From Candidatus Pacearchaeota archaeon (GTDB taxonomy: Archaea; Nanobdellota; Nanobdellia; Pacearchaeales; GW2011-AR1), in NCBI GenBank assembly GCA_017608305.1, contig JAFCGC010000002.1:1-53268 (forward strand): a DNA stretch of 53,268 nucleotides. Reading direction: 5' to 3'. Each line of letters begins with the position of its first letter. Position 1 is the first letter of the stretch. Positions 24,505 through 33,405 of this stretch are shown piece by piece. The position numbers were made by a program, and so were the translations under genes. The notes under the pieces were generated by a model, which saw nothing but the letters and a program-made list of their open reading frames with translations, searched no databases and was not told where the DNA came from.

Positions 24505-25134
24505 TCATCCCAAATATCTAACTTTTCCTGGTCGAGGTTCAAATATGATTCCTTCTTCAAGAAGTTTTTTGATTTCTTGATTTATTATTGCTGGGGAAAT
24601 GTCTGTTAGATTTAAAATTATTTTATCTGTATCAATTCCTCCATTTTCTTCTGCGTTTTTTATTGTTCCTAGAATTTTATCTTTGACTGCTATTATTTGT
24701 TCTTTTCCAAGAGGATCTGTATTTTTTTCTTTTTCTTTTTCAGTTTCTAATTTTCTAACTAAAAGATATTTTGGATCTTGTTCTTTTACTATTTCAGGAG
24801 AAATATAAGTTTCATCATTCCAATGCCTTAACACTCCTATTACCACAACTGTTAAACCTTGGGTTATATATTTGAATTTTTCAACATCATCTCCAAAAAC
24901 TTTGAGTCTTATTTGACCTGAACCGTCATCTAACATAAAAAAAGAATATTTAGATTCTCCTTCACTTTCAAATTTGTCTACAATATTTCCAACAATATTT
25001 ACTCTGACTATTCTTTTGTTTCCTAATTCTAGAAAAGAAAATCTTTCGTTGTCAATTATTGGTTTTCCAATAAGAATATTCCCGATTCTTAATTTGTATG
25101 CTGTGTGTCTTTTGTATTGTTCTTGCTCAGCCAT
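24505..25134 (-). CDS. Single-strand DNA-binding protein, RPA32-like
   Basis: 209 residues. An OB fold (about 40-120: RIVRVNIVGNIVDKFESEGE, SFFMLDDGSGQIRLKVFGDD, GLTVVVIGVLRHWNDETYIS) is followed by a charged linker and a winged-helix C-terminus (DKIILNLTDISPAIINQEIK). This is the RPA2/RPA32 layout, acting in replication and repair. MCM is encoded next on the same strand. Confidence 0.85.
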   Translation of the reverse strand: MAEQEQYKRHTAYKLRIGNILIGKPIIDNERFSFLELGNKRIVRVNIVGNIVDKFESEGESKYSFFMLDDGSGQIRLKVFGDDVEKFKYITQGLTVVVIGVLRHWNDETYISPEIVKEQDPKYLLVRKLETEKEKEKNTDPLGKEQIIAVKDKILGTIKNAEENGGIDTDKIILNLTDISPAIINQEIKKLLEEGIIFEPRPGKVRYLG

Positions 25135-25227
25135 TGTAAGGAAAATTAATTGGGCTTTTTAAGTTTTTATGGGATTTAACTAAATAAGTATGGATATTTT
25201 TTTAAACTAGGAATAATTAAAAGATAT

Positions 25228-25464
25228 ATGGGTTTAATTAGAAAAATAATTAATACAGGTTCTAAAATTGCATTAACTGCTTCTTGTTTAGGGATGTTAT
25301 GCTACTTAGGAAAGGCTGAACTAGATTATATACCACATGAAGAGTTTGGTGTAGCTATCTTATGTCCTGTGATTGTAGCTTCGTCCCTTCTTGTTTATGG
25401 TTTTTCAAGGCCAGAGAAGAACCATCCTTCTTCTAATAATGAAAATTCAAACTATTCTATTTAA
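25228..25464 (+). CDS. Small two-helix membrane protein
   Basis: 78 residues with two hydrophobic helices (GSKIALTASCLGMLCYLG and FGVAILCPVIVASSLLVYGF) and a short polar tail. No family is recognised. It lies on the plus strand between RPA and MCM, both on the minus strand, and ends right at the MCM stop. Confidence 0.5.
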   Translation: MGLIRKIINTGSKIALTASCLGMLCYLGKAELDYIPHEEFGVAILCPVIVASSLLVYGFSRPEKNHPSSNNENSNYSI

Positions 25465-25465
25465 G

Positions 25466-27493
25466 TTACATCCTCTGAACATAACCTTTTCTTGGTTTAA
25501 AGATTTCTGAGTTGATTACTAATTTATTTATTGCTTCATCTATTTCTTCTTTGGTCATTTTATCTTCAAGCTCTTTTTCGATTTCTTCTATTGGAATTAG
25601 TTTTCCTAATCTGTTTTCTAGTTCAATTATTGTGTCTTTTACTGTGAATATTCTACTTCTTTGTGAACTAGAAAATTTACTTCCTATTCTGTCTATGTCG
25701 ATTGTTTTTGTTTCATAATCATATCCTACTTGCATTAAATAATATTTCATTATTTCTATCGCATTTCTTGCATCTTCCACTAAAACAGTATTGCTGAGTC
25801 TTATTTTTGCTGAGGCTTCTGCCATTCTTATTAAAGCTTGTAATTGTCTTGCTGAAATGGGAATTGGCCTCATTGCACTTTCAGATGCTACTGGTTTGTT
25901 TCTTAAATCAACGTAAAATGTTTTTATTTCTTCAACTGCTTCATTACTTAGAGTTGGTTTGATTCTTTGTTTTGCATAAGCAACATATTTTCTAAAAATT
26001 TCTCTTGGAATAAACATTTCTTCTCCTGTTTTTTGATGTTCTAATAAGACGTGGGTCGCTATTTTTTCATCTTTGTCTTTGTCTGGAATATCTCTTAGAG
26101 TAAAAATTATGTCAAATCTATTGATTAATGTTGGAGGTAAGTCAATTTGTTGGGCAACTGATTGATAGGGGTCAAATCTTCCGAATTTAGGATTTGCTGC
26201 TGCTAATACAGATGTTTCTGCTCTTAAAGTGGCTTGAACATTAGCCTTACTTATTGTGATTGTTTGTTGTTCCATTGCTTCATGCATGGCTGATCTATCT
26301 TGAGGATCCATTTTTTCTAATTCATCTATACATACAAGGCCTTTATTTGCTAGAACCATTGCTCCTGCTTCTAGGCTCCAACCCCTTAGATATTCATCTC
26401 TTACTACTGTTGCTGTAAGTCCTGCTCCTGATGCGCTTTTTCCAACAACATATCTTCCTTTTGGAGAAATGCTTGCCATAAAGGTCAATGTTACGGATTT
26501 TGCTACACCAGGATCCCCTATTAATAAAATATGAATGTCTCCTCTGCTTTTTTGTCCATCTGCATGAGTTTTTTTTACCCCACTAAATAATTGAAGAACA
26601 AGAGATTTTTTTATTTCTTCATAACCCCATACACTAGGGGTTATACTTTTTGCTAAGTTTTTAAAGATTTTCGGATCTTGAGATAATTCTAGGATTTGTC
26701 TTTCATCTTCTTCTGAAATATCAAGCTCTTCAAAACTCTCTTCTAAAGGAATGAGATTGTTTGACTCAATTGCTAATTCAAATCTTGTTGATAGTCCTCC
26801 TGTACTTAGAGGTACAGGAACTTCTTTTAAAACACCAATCACCTTTATTCTGCTACCAGGAGTTGTTTTTTCTTCCATTCTTGGTTCAACTAAATCTTCT
26901 TTTACAAAAGTGTTTATTCTTTTTGGTTGTTCTCCTCCTGATAAAGATTCAGGAGCTTCTTCTATTACTAGTCTTTGGGTATCAACCATTTCTTTACTTA
27001 TTAATTTAAAACCACCTCTTCTTCCACAGGAGCACCTCATTGGTTCTCTGAATTTTTTTTCCATTTGTAATACCCCTATAACTGTTCCACAACTAGGACA
27101 CTCAAATTTTGCATTGACTACTTGGGGCCTTACATCAGAAGCCTGTCTTATAATTCCTTCCACAACAATCATCTCATTAAGATGTTTAGAACGAATATTT
27201 CTTACTTTTATTTCTTGAGATTTTGGGAGATTGTACAATCTCACTCTGACATTACTTACTAATCCTGATTCTTCAATAGCAAGTTCGACTAATCTTAGAA
27301 TTTCTTCAGGGTTATTTAAAATTTCTTCAGAGAGAACATTAGAAAATTCAGTTAAACTCATAAAATCAATGTAGATTACATTTTTTCCTTTTCTTAAAGA
27401 ATCTCCAATATTTTTTTTATAAAAATTAAAAAAGTTTTTTGCTTCAATTAATAATTCCTCTTGTTTTGGTTTTGTGTCTTGTGCATCCCCCAT
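25466..27493 (-). CDS. mcm: Replicative helicase MCM
   Basis: MCM unwinds DNA at the replication fork as a hexamer. The 675-residue protein has the N-terminal domain with a zinc-binding region (CPSCGTVIG and CSCGRRGG), Walker A (LLIGDPGVAKSVTLTF), Walker B (GLVCIDELEKMDPQDRSAMH), sensor 1 (VLAAANPKFGRFD), arginine-finger region (LINRFDIIFTLRD) and a C-terminal winged helix. Length and motifs are complete. Confidence 0.97.
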   Translation of the reverse strand: MGDAQDTKPKQEELLIEAKNFFNFYKKNIGDSLRKGKNVIYIDFMSLTEFSNVLSEEILNNPEEILRLVELAIEESGLVSNVRVRLYNLPKSQEIKVRNIRSKHLNEMIVVEGIIRQASDVRPQVVNAKFECPSCGTVIGVLQMEKKFREPMRCSCGRRGGFKLISKEMVDTQRLVIEEAPESLSGGEQPKRINTFVKEDLVEPRMEEKTTPGSRIKVIGVLKEVPVPLSTGGLSTRFELAIESNNLIPLEESFEELDISEEDERQILELSQDPKIFKNLAKSITPSVWGYEEIKKSLVLQLFSGVKKTHADGQKSRGDIHILLIGDPGVAKSVTLTFMASISPKGRYVVGKSASGAGLTATVVRDEYLRGWSLEAGAMVLANKGLVCIDELEKMDPQDRSAMHEAMEQQTITISKANVQATLRAETSVLAAANPKFGRFDPYQSVAQQIDLPPTLINRFDIIFTLRDIPDKDKDEKIATHVLLEHQKTGEEMFIPREIFRKYVAYAKQRIKPTLSNEAVEEIKTFYVDLRNKPVASESAMRPIPISARQLQALIRMAEASAKIRLSNTVLVEDARNAIEIMKYYLMQVGYDYETKTIDIDRIGSKFSSSQRSRIFTVKDTIIELENRLGKLIPIEEIEKELEDKMTKEEIDEAINKLVINSEIFKPRKGYVQRM

Positions 27494-27669
27494 ATTAAAA
27501 CAACCTACGGTTTTTTTAGATTTTCCCTTTTATTTAATGTGAACTGAATCTTTAAATGCCTTCCAAGGATTCAGATATTACACATCACCGAACTTCTAGT
27601 TTTTATAGATTTATATGCACTGAAAAAGAGTTTTGAAAGGAAATAGTCATTTGAAAGGGGTGGAATGAA

Positions 27670-27744
27670 ATTATTTTGAAATAATGTGAATAAACCGAAA
27701 AATATATAAATTATAACAATTATAATATTTATAAGGATTATAAA
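27670..27744 (+). promoter_or_regulatory. Promoter/operator region of the toxin-antitoxin pair
   Basis: Inverted repeats ATTATTT-TG-AAATAAT (27670-27685) and ATTATAA-CAA-TTATAAT (27710-27726) lie just upstream of the antitoxin ATG, together with TATA-like sequence. Such palindromes fit autoregulation by the antitoxin complex, as is usual for these modules. The 250 bases between the MCM start and this gene otherwise hold no gene. Confidence 0.4.
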
Positions 27745-27951
27745 ATGGAAATAACTACAATTGCTGTTGAAAAAAATGTTAAGGAGAAGATCAAAGAATT
27801 TGGAAATAAAGGTGAGACTTTTTCTCAAATAGTTGAAAGACTGTTAGAGAGTGCTAATAACAGGATATTACAGGATTTGTTGATGGATACTAAAAACACT
27901 GTTCCTATAGGAGTTGCATTAGCTAGAGCCAAGAAAAGATGGCAGAAGTAA
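27745..27951 (+). CDS. Antitoxin (VapB/RelB-like)
   Basis: 68 residues: MEITTIAVEKNVKEKIKEFG and ETFSQIVERLLESAN form a short beta strand plus helices as in archaeal VapB/DUF-type antitoxins, with a C-terminal toxin-binding tail. It overlaps the toxin gene by 13 bases. Confidence 0.75.
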   Translation: MEITTIAVEKNVKEKIKEFGNKGETFSQIVERLLESANNRILQDLLMDTKNTVPIGVALARAKKRWQK

Positions 27952-28277
27952 TTGTTACTGAAAATTTAGAAAAAGAGATTAACAAAAAGTTTAAGGTAGA
28001 GTCTGTTAAAATTTTTGAGCTTATTTACTCTTTAAGGGAGAACCCAAAAAAAGGAAAGATTGTTGGTCAAGTGAAGGGAATTGTAATTAAAGAATTGAAA
28101 TATAAATCATATAGATTTTATTTTATTAAAGAGGGTTATAAATTAAAGGTTTTAGGTATTGGCGAACTAAAGAATTTAATAATTAAGTTTGTTAGAATGT
28201 CAGATAAAAAATCCCAACAAAAAATTATTAATGAAATAAAAATAGTTTTAAGAAAATTAGGTGAAGAAGGGTTTTAG
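27939..28277 (+). CDS. RelE/ParE-family toxin
   Basis: 112 residues with the RelE-like pattern: a helix pair, ENPKKGKIVGQVKGIVIKEL (usual NP-kG-k..L..g), then KSYRFYFIKEGYKLKVLGIG in place of R(l)yrV/y. Such toxins cleave mRNA at the ribosome or act on gyrase. The overlap with the antitoxin shows a classical module. It ends with TAG. Confidence 0.75.
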   Translation: MAEVIVTENLEKEINKKFKVESVKIFELIYSLRENPKKGKIVGQVKGIVIKELKYKSYRFYFIKEGYKLKVLGIGELKNLIIKFVRMSDKKSQQKIINEIKIVLRKLGEEGF

Positions 28278-28348
28278 AATTGTTGCCCTAACGTTATATT
28301 ATTTTTAATTATCTATATCTTTATATATTATTTACTTATTGTTAAGTG

Positions 28349-28606
28349 ATGGCTAAAGTTTTGGAAGTAACTTTGCTTAGGGAAAAGTTATCAGAGGATT
28401 TTAACATAGCTTTTGCATATGTTAAACAGTTTGTTCCCGATTTAAAAGTAAATCTTTTATGTGCTCCATTAGGGTTGAATTATTCTGTTCCCTCTCCAGT
28501 GGTTGTTTTTAAAGATGATAACTCTGAATTTAATTTTAGAAGAGAGTATGGAAGAGAGGGATTGTCTTTAGTTCAGGATGTTGTTAAGGGAAAAAAATTC
28601 TTTTAA
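28349..28606 (+). CDS. Hypothetical 85-residue protein
   Basis: Soluble, MAKVLEVTLLREKLSEDFNI followed by SVPSPVVVFKDDNSEFNFRR. The ATG (28349) is preferred to the GTG directly before it. It follows the toxin gene at a distance of about 70 bases and has its own TATA-like sequence. No family is recognised. Confidence 0.5.
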   Translation: MAKVLEVTLLREKLSEDFNIAFAYVKQFVPDLKVNLLCAPLGLNYSVPSPVVVFKDDNSEFNFRREYGREGLSLVQDVVKGKKFF

Positions 28607-28612
28607 AAATGA

Positions 28613-29173
28613 TTACTTTTTATAATTCTTCAATGCTTGTTTTACGTTTTTCAATAACTGTGTCATGCTAAATTCTAGTTGTTGTTTGTTTTTTGTTCCT
28701 GTACAAACAAGTTTTCCATTACTAAACAATAAGAAAGTTGCATTTGGTTCTATTAGTTTATATACTAAACCTGGAAATTGTTCTGGTTCATATTCTGTGT
28801 TTTCCATCTCCAGAGCTAAAAAATTGAGATTAAGTTTAAGGTTAATTGTTCCAGAAGCAACAATATTTTGAACTGTTATTTTTGGCTTTGTAGTTATTTT
28901 GACATTTATTTTTTTAAGTTGTTTGATTACTGCTTGAATAACTTGTCTTACTTGGGCTACTGATTTTGTTCCTGTGCATACAAGATTTCCTGAACTAAAT
29001 ACTAATACAGCTGATTTTGGTTCTTTTATTCTTAAAACAAGTCCTGGAAATGTTTCTGGATTATATTCTGTATTTGGTTGTGTCCTAGCTAATTTTGTCA
29101 AAGGAACTGGTTTTTCTAGAGAAGTAGTTGCTACAATATTTTGGATTTTGTAGTTTGATTTGGATTTTACCAT
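28613..29173 (-). CDS. tbp: TATA-box-binding protein
   Basis: TBP recognises promoters with TFB to recruit RNA polymerase. The 186-residue protein has two direct repeats of the saddle fold: IQNIVATTSLEKPVPLTKLA / PGLVLRIKEPKSAVLVFSSG and VQNIVASGTINLKLNLNFLA / PGLVYKLIEPNATFLLFSNG, each followed by VCTGTK. Complete and of normal length. It matches the strongly TATA-centred promoters seen here. Confidence 0.97.
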   Translation of the reverse strand: MVKSKSNYKIQNIVATTSLEKPVPLTKLARTQPNTEYNPETFPGLVLRIKEPKSAVLVFSSGNLVCTGTKSVAQVRQVIQAVIKQLKKINVKITTKPKITVQNIVASGTINLKLNLNFLALEMENTEYEPEQFPGLVYKLIEPNATFLLFSNGKLVCTGTKNKQQLEFSMTQLLKNVKQALKNYKK

Positions 29174-29254
29174 TTTCTATTAGTAAAATGATAGAAAAAT
29201 CTATTTATAAAGGTATCGAGGAGGGTTTTTAAACAATTTATTGTTGGTTTTTAG

Positions 29255-29821
29255 ATGGTAAAGAGATGCACATGGCCTGGTGAAAATAAGGTAATGATAG
29301 AGTATCATGATAAAGAATGGGGTGTGCCTTTACACGACGATAAAAAATTATTTGAGTTTTTAGTTTTAGATGCTTTTCAAGCTGGTTTGAGTTGGCAAAT
29401 AGTCTTGAATAAAAGACAAGGATTTAGAAAAGCTTTTTCTGGTTTTGATTATAAAAAGATAGCTAAATTTACTGATAAAGATGTTGAGAGATTAAAACAA
29501 GATGTCTCTATTATTAGGAATGGCTTGAAAATTAAAGCCACTATTACTAATGCTCAGAAATTTTTAGAAATACAAAAACAGTTTGGAAGTTTTGATAAAT
29601 ATATTTGGCAGTTTGTTAATCATAAACCTATTGATAATAAGTTTAAACATGTGAGTGAATTGCCTGCTAAAACAAAAGAGAGTGATGCAATGAGTGAGGA
29701 TTTAAAGAAGAGGGGATTTAAGTTTGTTGGTTCAACGATTTGTTATGCATTTATGCAAGCAGCAGGAATGGTTAATGATCATACTATAGATTGTTTTAGG
29801 TATGGGGAAGTTAGTAAATAA
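29255..29821 (+). CDS. tag: DNA-3-methyladenine glycosylase I
   Basis: Removes 3-methyladenine from alkylated DNA. The 188-residue protein begins MVKRCTWPGENKVMIEYHDK and ends with NDHTIDCFRYGE. The zinc ligands Cys5, His18 and the HxxxC pair near the C-terminus are present. The HhH glycosylase core (EFLVLDAFQAGLSWQIVLNK) is intact. This is a bacterial-type enzyme, so it was probably acquired by transfer. Confidence 0.93.
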   Translation: MVKRCTWPGENKVMIEYHDKEWGVPLHDDKKLFEFLVLDAFQAGLSWQIVLNKRQGFRKAFSGFDYKKIAKFTDKDVERLKQDVSIIRNGLKIKATITNAQKFLEIQKQFGSFDKYIWQFVNHKPIDNKFKHVSELPAKTKESDAMSEDLKKRGFKFVGSTICYAFMQAAGMVNDHTIDCFRYGEVSK

Positions 29822-29827
29822 TCATTT

Positions 29828-29855
29828 GATTATTTGATTTCTACTTCAAATAATC
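29828..29855 (+). terminator. Inverted repeat after tag
   Basis: GATTATTTGA and TCAAATAATC form a perfect 10-bp stem with an 8-base loop directly after the tag stop codon. No long T tract follows. It may end or stabilise the tag transcript. Confidence 0.5.
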
Positions 29856-29931
29856 CTTAACTCCCCTATCTGGGTGTTGCAGGATTTTATTAATTAGAAA
29901 GTCATTTAAAAGATTGCAACATTATTTCTTT

Positions 29932-30810
29932 ATGAAACCTTATGATTTACACAACCATACTTCTCTTTCACCAGATGGGGCAATAAGTGGGGAAGAATTA
30001 ATAGATCTTGCAGTAAAAAATGGGGTAAAGGGATTAGGTATTTGTGACCATGATACTTTTCCTGATGAAAGCCTATACGAATATGCTAATAAAAAAGGTT
30101 TACGGCTTGCTCTAGGAATTGAGTTTTCTTGTGATAAAGCCCATATTATTGGATATAATATGAAAATCAAGAAAGAAGATAAAGAATTTATTGAAAAAAG
30201 ACGCAACAAGATGAAAGAAAGTTATGTTTCTGTATCTAAAAAGTTAGTTGATGGATTAAAAAAAGATGGAATTGATATAACTTATAGTGAAGTAGAAAAA
30301 TTTTATAATAAGAAAAATCCTCAAAAGCTATTTGTATTAAAATATCTTGCAGAAAAACTCAAATTATTTCCTTCTTGGGCAGAGGCAAGAAAACACTTTC
30401 AAGATAAAACATACTATGTTAAAGATGGGCAAGATGTTGCTAAGCTTCCACCAGTAAAAATAATCAAATTAATTCATGATGCTGGAGGCTTTGCCATTTG
30501 GGCGCACCCGTTTATGACCCCAGAACCAACAAGAAAAGAATATTTTAAGTTGTTTCAGGAAAACGGAATTGATGCAATAGAAGCATCTTATGCATATCAC
30601 GAGAATGGTTATAATGGAACTGAATCAAATGAAGAATTAGAAAAAGGAATTAGAAAAAAGCTAGAAAAAATGCAAATCCCCATTTCTGGAGGGTCTGATA
30701 GCCATTTTCCCCTAAAAACATACGCTAATCTTAAACCAATTATGCCTGGAGATTTTGGGATAACTCAAAGAGAATTAGAAGATATTAATGTAATCTTTAA
30801 GAAGGAATAA
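29932..30810 (+). CDS. PHP-domain phosphoesterase
   Basis: 292 residues from MKPYDLHNHTSLSPDGAISG. Metal-binding motifs of the PHP fold are visible: DLHNHT, GICDHDTFPD, ALGIEFSCD, IWAHPFMTPEP and GGSDSHFP. This resembles the TrpH/YciV-like 3'-5' nucleotidase group. The start is the ATG after a TTTAAAAG box; an upstream TTG is less likely. Confidence 0.88.
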   Translation: MKPYDLHNHTSLSPDGAISGEELIDLAVKNGVKGLGICDHDTFPDESLYEYANKKGLRLALGIEFSCDKAHIIGYNMKIKKEDKEFIEKRRNKMKESYVSVSKKLVDGLKKDGIDITYSEVEKFYNKKNPQKLFVLKYLAEKLKLFPSWAEARKHFQDKTYYVKDGQDVAKLPPVKIIKLIHDAGGFAIWAHPFMTPEPTRKEYFKLFQENGIDAIEASYAYHENGYNGTESNEELEKGIRKKLEKMQIPISGGSDSHFPLKTYANLKPIMPGDFGITQRELEDINVIFKKE

Positions 30811-30886
30811 ACAATTCCCTGTTTGGGCGTTAACAGTTAATTTTATATATTTATTTTTTAGATAGTCCATTTTGGTATGGGGAAGT

Positions 30887-32599
30887 TCAACCATATTTCC
30901 AGTTTCTTTTTTGATTGAGAAAATCTCTTTTAACTTCTTCAAGATCTGCAATTTCCGATAGTGGTTTGTCATTTCTTAAGGCTGTAAATCTTGGAAATCT
31001 TAAAGCCCACCCAGAATTATAATTTGGAGATTTTTGAATTTCTTGATAGGTGACAGAGATGACTATTTTAGGTTTTATCTCAACTCTTTTTCCTTTTTCT
31101 TTAGTTATTAAAGGAGTTAGTAGTTTAGAGAGTTGATCAAAAGTTACTTTGCCTTCTGCTTCTTTTTCATTTATTCCTGTTCCCATTTTTCCTATTTCAA
31201 GATATTCCCCTTTATTTTTCCCTTTACATGATAAAATGAATGAAGACATCCAACCAGAACGTTTTCCTGCACCATATTCTGCTCCTGTAATTACTAAATC
31301 AAGATCTTTTTCTGTTGGTTTAACTTTTAACATGTGGCCTACTCTTGATCCTGGATTATATTCTGCTTTAAGATTTTTCATCATAATTCCTTCTTGATTA
31401 TCTTTCAGGGCTTTTTTGTAGAATTCTTCTGCTCTTTTTTCATTTTTAGTAATTATTTGTTTTGCATGAATTATTTTGTAAGGATGATTTTTAATTATTT
31501 TTTTAATTATTTTTGTTCTTTTTTCAAATGGTTTACTTAAAAGAGATTCCCCATTATAGTAAAGAATATCAAAAACATTTATTTCAATAGGAAGTTTTTT
31601 TTCAAGATCTTCTATATTGTATTTTCTTCTTATTCTCTGACTTATATTTTGAAAAGGTTGATATTCTTTTGTTTTTGAATCAAACCCCACTGCTTCTGAA
31701 TCTAGAATAAAAGAGTTGCCTTTGGTATATTTTTTAATATATTTTACAACTTCTGGAAATTGTTTAGTCACATTTTCTAAGCTTCTTGTAAAGCAAATTA
31801 TTTTTTCATATTGTTTGTGAATAATTAATCTAAATCCATCATATTTGTATTCTATTGCACAAGGTTTTCCAAGAGCTTTAAATCCGGCTTTAATGTCTTT
31901 TGCTTTTTGAGCTAACATTGCTTTAATTGGTTTTCCAATTTCTACATGCAGTTTTTCTAAATTTTTTGCTTTCCCTGTTTTTGCTAACTCAAAAACAGCT
32001 GCAAGATCATTTGATCTATCTATTGCTTTTTGAATTTTAGAAGATGCTTCCTTAGGGTCTTTGAAAAAAGTTTTAGCTAGGCAATCTCTAACTGTTGCTT
32101 CTTTTAATCCAATTCGTAAATCTCCAATTAAAGTTCTTATGAGATATTTTGCTTCAATAGGAGAAACAGATGTTAAAAGTTCAGTTATAAGTCCTAATTT
32201 TTTTGCAACTGTGCCTTTTCCTTCAAGTTCTGGAAGTTTTCTAAGATTTGTTAGAACTTTTTCTATTGTAATTATATGGGAATGTAGTGTGGATTGCTTT
32301 TTCTTTTTTGTGAGTTCTTCTGCGACTTTACCTAAATCTCCAATTTTTTTCCAGTGTTTTGTTACTTCATTTGCTTCTGTTCCTGTTGATTTTGAAATAG
32401 CTTTAATTGCTATTTGATTGCTGATCCCAATTCTTCTTTCATCATATTCTGGATAAATATCTCCAAGAAGCAAATACATTACATCTTTATTTTCTTTAGA
32501 TAGGATATTTAAAAATTTAGATAATATGTCTATTTTTTCGAGCCTTTTTGTTGTAGAAGATAAATTTTCATATAATTGTGCTAGTTTTTTGTATATCAT
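30887..32599 (-). CDS. lig: ATP-dependent DNA ligase
   Basis: Seals nicks during replication and repair. From the ATG at 32599 the protein has 570 residues, normal for archaeal ligases. The nucleotidyl-accepting lysine is in CAIEYKYDGFRLIIHKQ (Lys252). An N-terminal helical DNA-binding domain, the adenylation domain and an OB fold (TEKDLDLVITGAEYGAGKRS) are complete. A longer start 18 codons upstream is open but would overlap the TTTTATAA-type promoter. Confidence 0.95.
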   Translation of the reverse strand: MIYKKLAQLYENLSSTTKRLEKIDILSKFLNILSKENKDVMYLLLGDIYPEYDERRIGISNQIAIKAISKSTGTEANEVTKHWKKIGDLGKVAEELTKKKKQSTLHSHIITIEKVLTNLRKLPELEGKGTVAKKLGLITELLTSVSPIEAKYLIRTLIGDLRIGLKEATVRDCLAKTFFKDPKEASSKIQKAIDRSNDLAAVFELAKTGKAKNLEKLHVEIGKPIKAMLAQKAKDIKAGFKALGKPCAIEYKYDGFRLIIHKQYEKIICFTRSLENVTKQFPEVVKYIKKYTKGNSFILDSEAVGFDSKTKEYQPFQNISQRIRRKYNIEDLEKKLPIEINVFDILYYNGESLLSKPFEKRTKIIKKIIKNHPYKIIHAKQIITKNEKRAEEFYKKALKDNQEGIMMKNLKAEYNPGSRVGHMLKVKPTEKDLDLVITGAEYGAGKRSGWMSSFILSCKGKNKGEYLEIGKMGTGINEKEAEGKVTFDQLSKLLTPLITKEKGKRVEIKPKIVISVTYQEIQKSPNYNSGWALRFPRFTALRNDKPLSEIADLEEVKRDFLNQKRNWKYG

Positions 32600-32637
32600 T
32601 TTCTCTTTTATTTTTATAAGAAAAATAACTTTAAAAC

Positions 32638-33006
32638 TTATTCGCTTTTCCAAAGCCCATGCAAGTTACAGTATTCTCTTGCAGAGACAGGTGTAAAAGA
32701 GAATTCAGCTTCTGGTTTTTGATTTGATTTAAGAAAAACTTTACAAGTATGTCCTGGTTTAGATGTTGCTTCGATCCACTCAATAAAGTGTTCAGGTTCC
32801 ATAGGATGTTCTATGCTTCCTATTTTTACTTTATTTCCTTCAATTACAGGAATATGTTTTTCTTGAATTCTGTCTGTTGTGTTTTCAGTCATTAAGTTCA
32901 TTGGTTTTCCGCAACAAACTAATTCTCCTGCTCCTGTGTGTAGAACCTCAACTATGTTTCCACATATTTCACACTTGTATATTTGTTTTAATTGAGTTGG
33001 TATTTT
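32638..33006 (-). pseudogene. Superoxide reductase (desulfoferrodoxin) lacking a start codon
   Basis: The frame encodes a two-domain superoxide reductase: desulforedoxin-like IYKCEICGN ... [10 protein letters not shown] with four cysteines, then [24 protein letters not shown] and [12 protein letters not shown] carrying the catalytic His and Cys ligands. The full domain is readable, but no ATG, GTG or TTG precedes it after the stop at 33012-33010. Removing one T from ATGTAAAATACC would give [12 protein letters not shown]. Either a 1-base insertion disabled the gene, an unusual start is used, or the assembly is wrong. The ATG inside PMN would lose the first domain. Confidence 0.7.
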
Positions 33007-33338
33007 ACATTATAAATGATGCCTCACCTTTTATAATTTTTTCCAATATTTTTATTGTTTTTTCTACTGGGGTATGCATTATGTGTGAAGAAGTATAATA
33101 GGTTTGTACTGTGTTTCTTGGCATATTAAATGAATTTTTTCTTCTTGTAGAATTTCGTTGTGTGTCATAATTTTTATGATATTCATTATATTCTTGAACT
33201 TTTTCTGGATTTTTTGATCTCCACCTTCTAGTATATAAGCACCTAATTTCTTTTCTTCCTTGTTTTAGTCCATATTCTTTGATTAAACATTTTTTTTTCT
33301 TTTTTGCTTACAATAGGAACTGCATATATTTGAATCAT
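33005..33338 (-). pseudogene. Unknown gene with a frameshift in a poly-A run
   Basis: An ATG at 33338 opens MIQIYAVPIVSKKEKK; after a 9-A run (T run 33290-33298 on the plus strand) the coherent protein continues only in another frame: CLIKEYGLKQGRKEIRCLYT, RRWRSKNPEKVQEYNEYHKN, to FIM and a TAA that overlaps the superoxide reductase start region. A run of eight A would restore one gene of about 110 residues. The basic, NPEKVxEY-containing text faintly recalls HNH-type or DNA-binding proteins, but no family is assigned. Confidence 0.5.
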
Positions 33339-33405
33339 AATTTTTTTAGATTTAAAGACTTTTTAAAGATTGTTTTATTAGAATTAGTATTCTTCATAAA
33401 TTAGT

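Noticed and set aside
24520-24550. A tRNA T-loop-like word (GGTTCAAAT) as a tRNA gene.
   Set aside because: It lies inside the RPA coding sequence and no acceptor, D or anticodon stems fit around it.
27540-27600. A C/D-box RNA suggested by GTGATGT and CTGA words.
   Set aside because: The spacing gives no proper C'/D' boxes or guide lengths.
29860-30835. Similar CCCT(A/G)T(C/T)TGGG(T/C)GTT words on both sides of the PHP gene as a mobile-element boundary.
   Set aside because: They are only about 20 bases with several mismatches and no transposase or target duplication; most likely chance or weak terminators.
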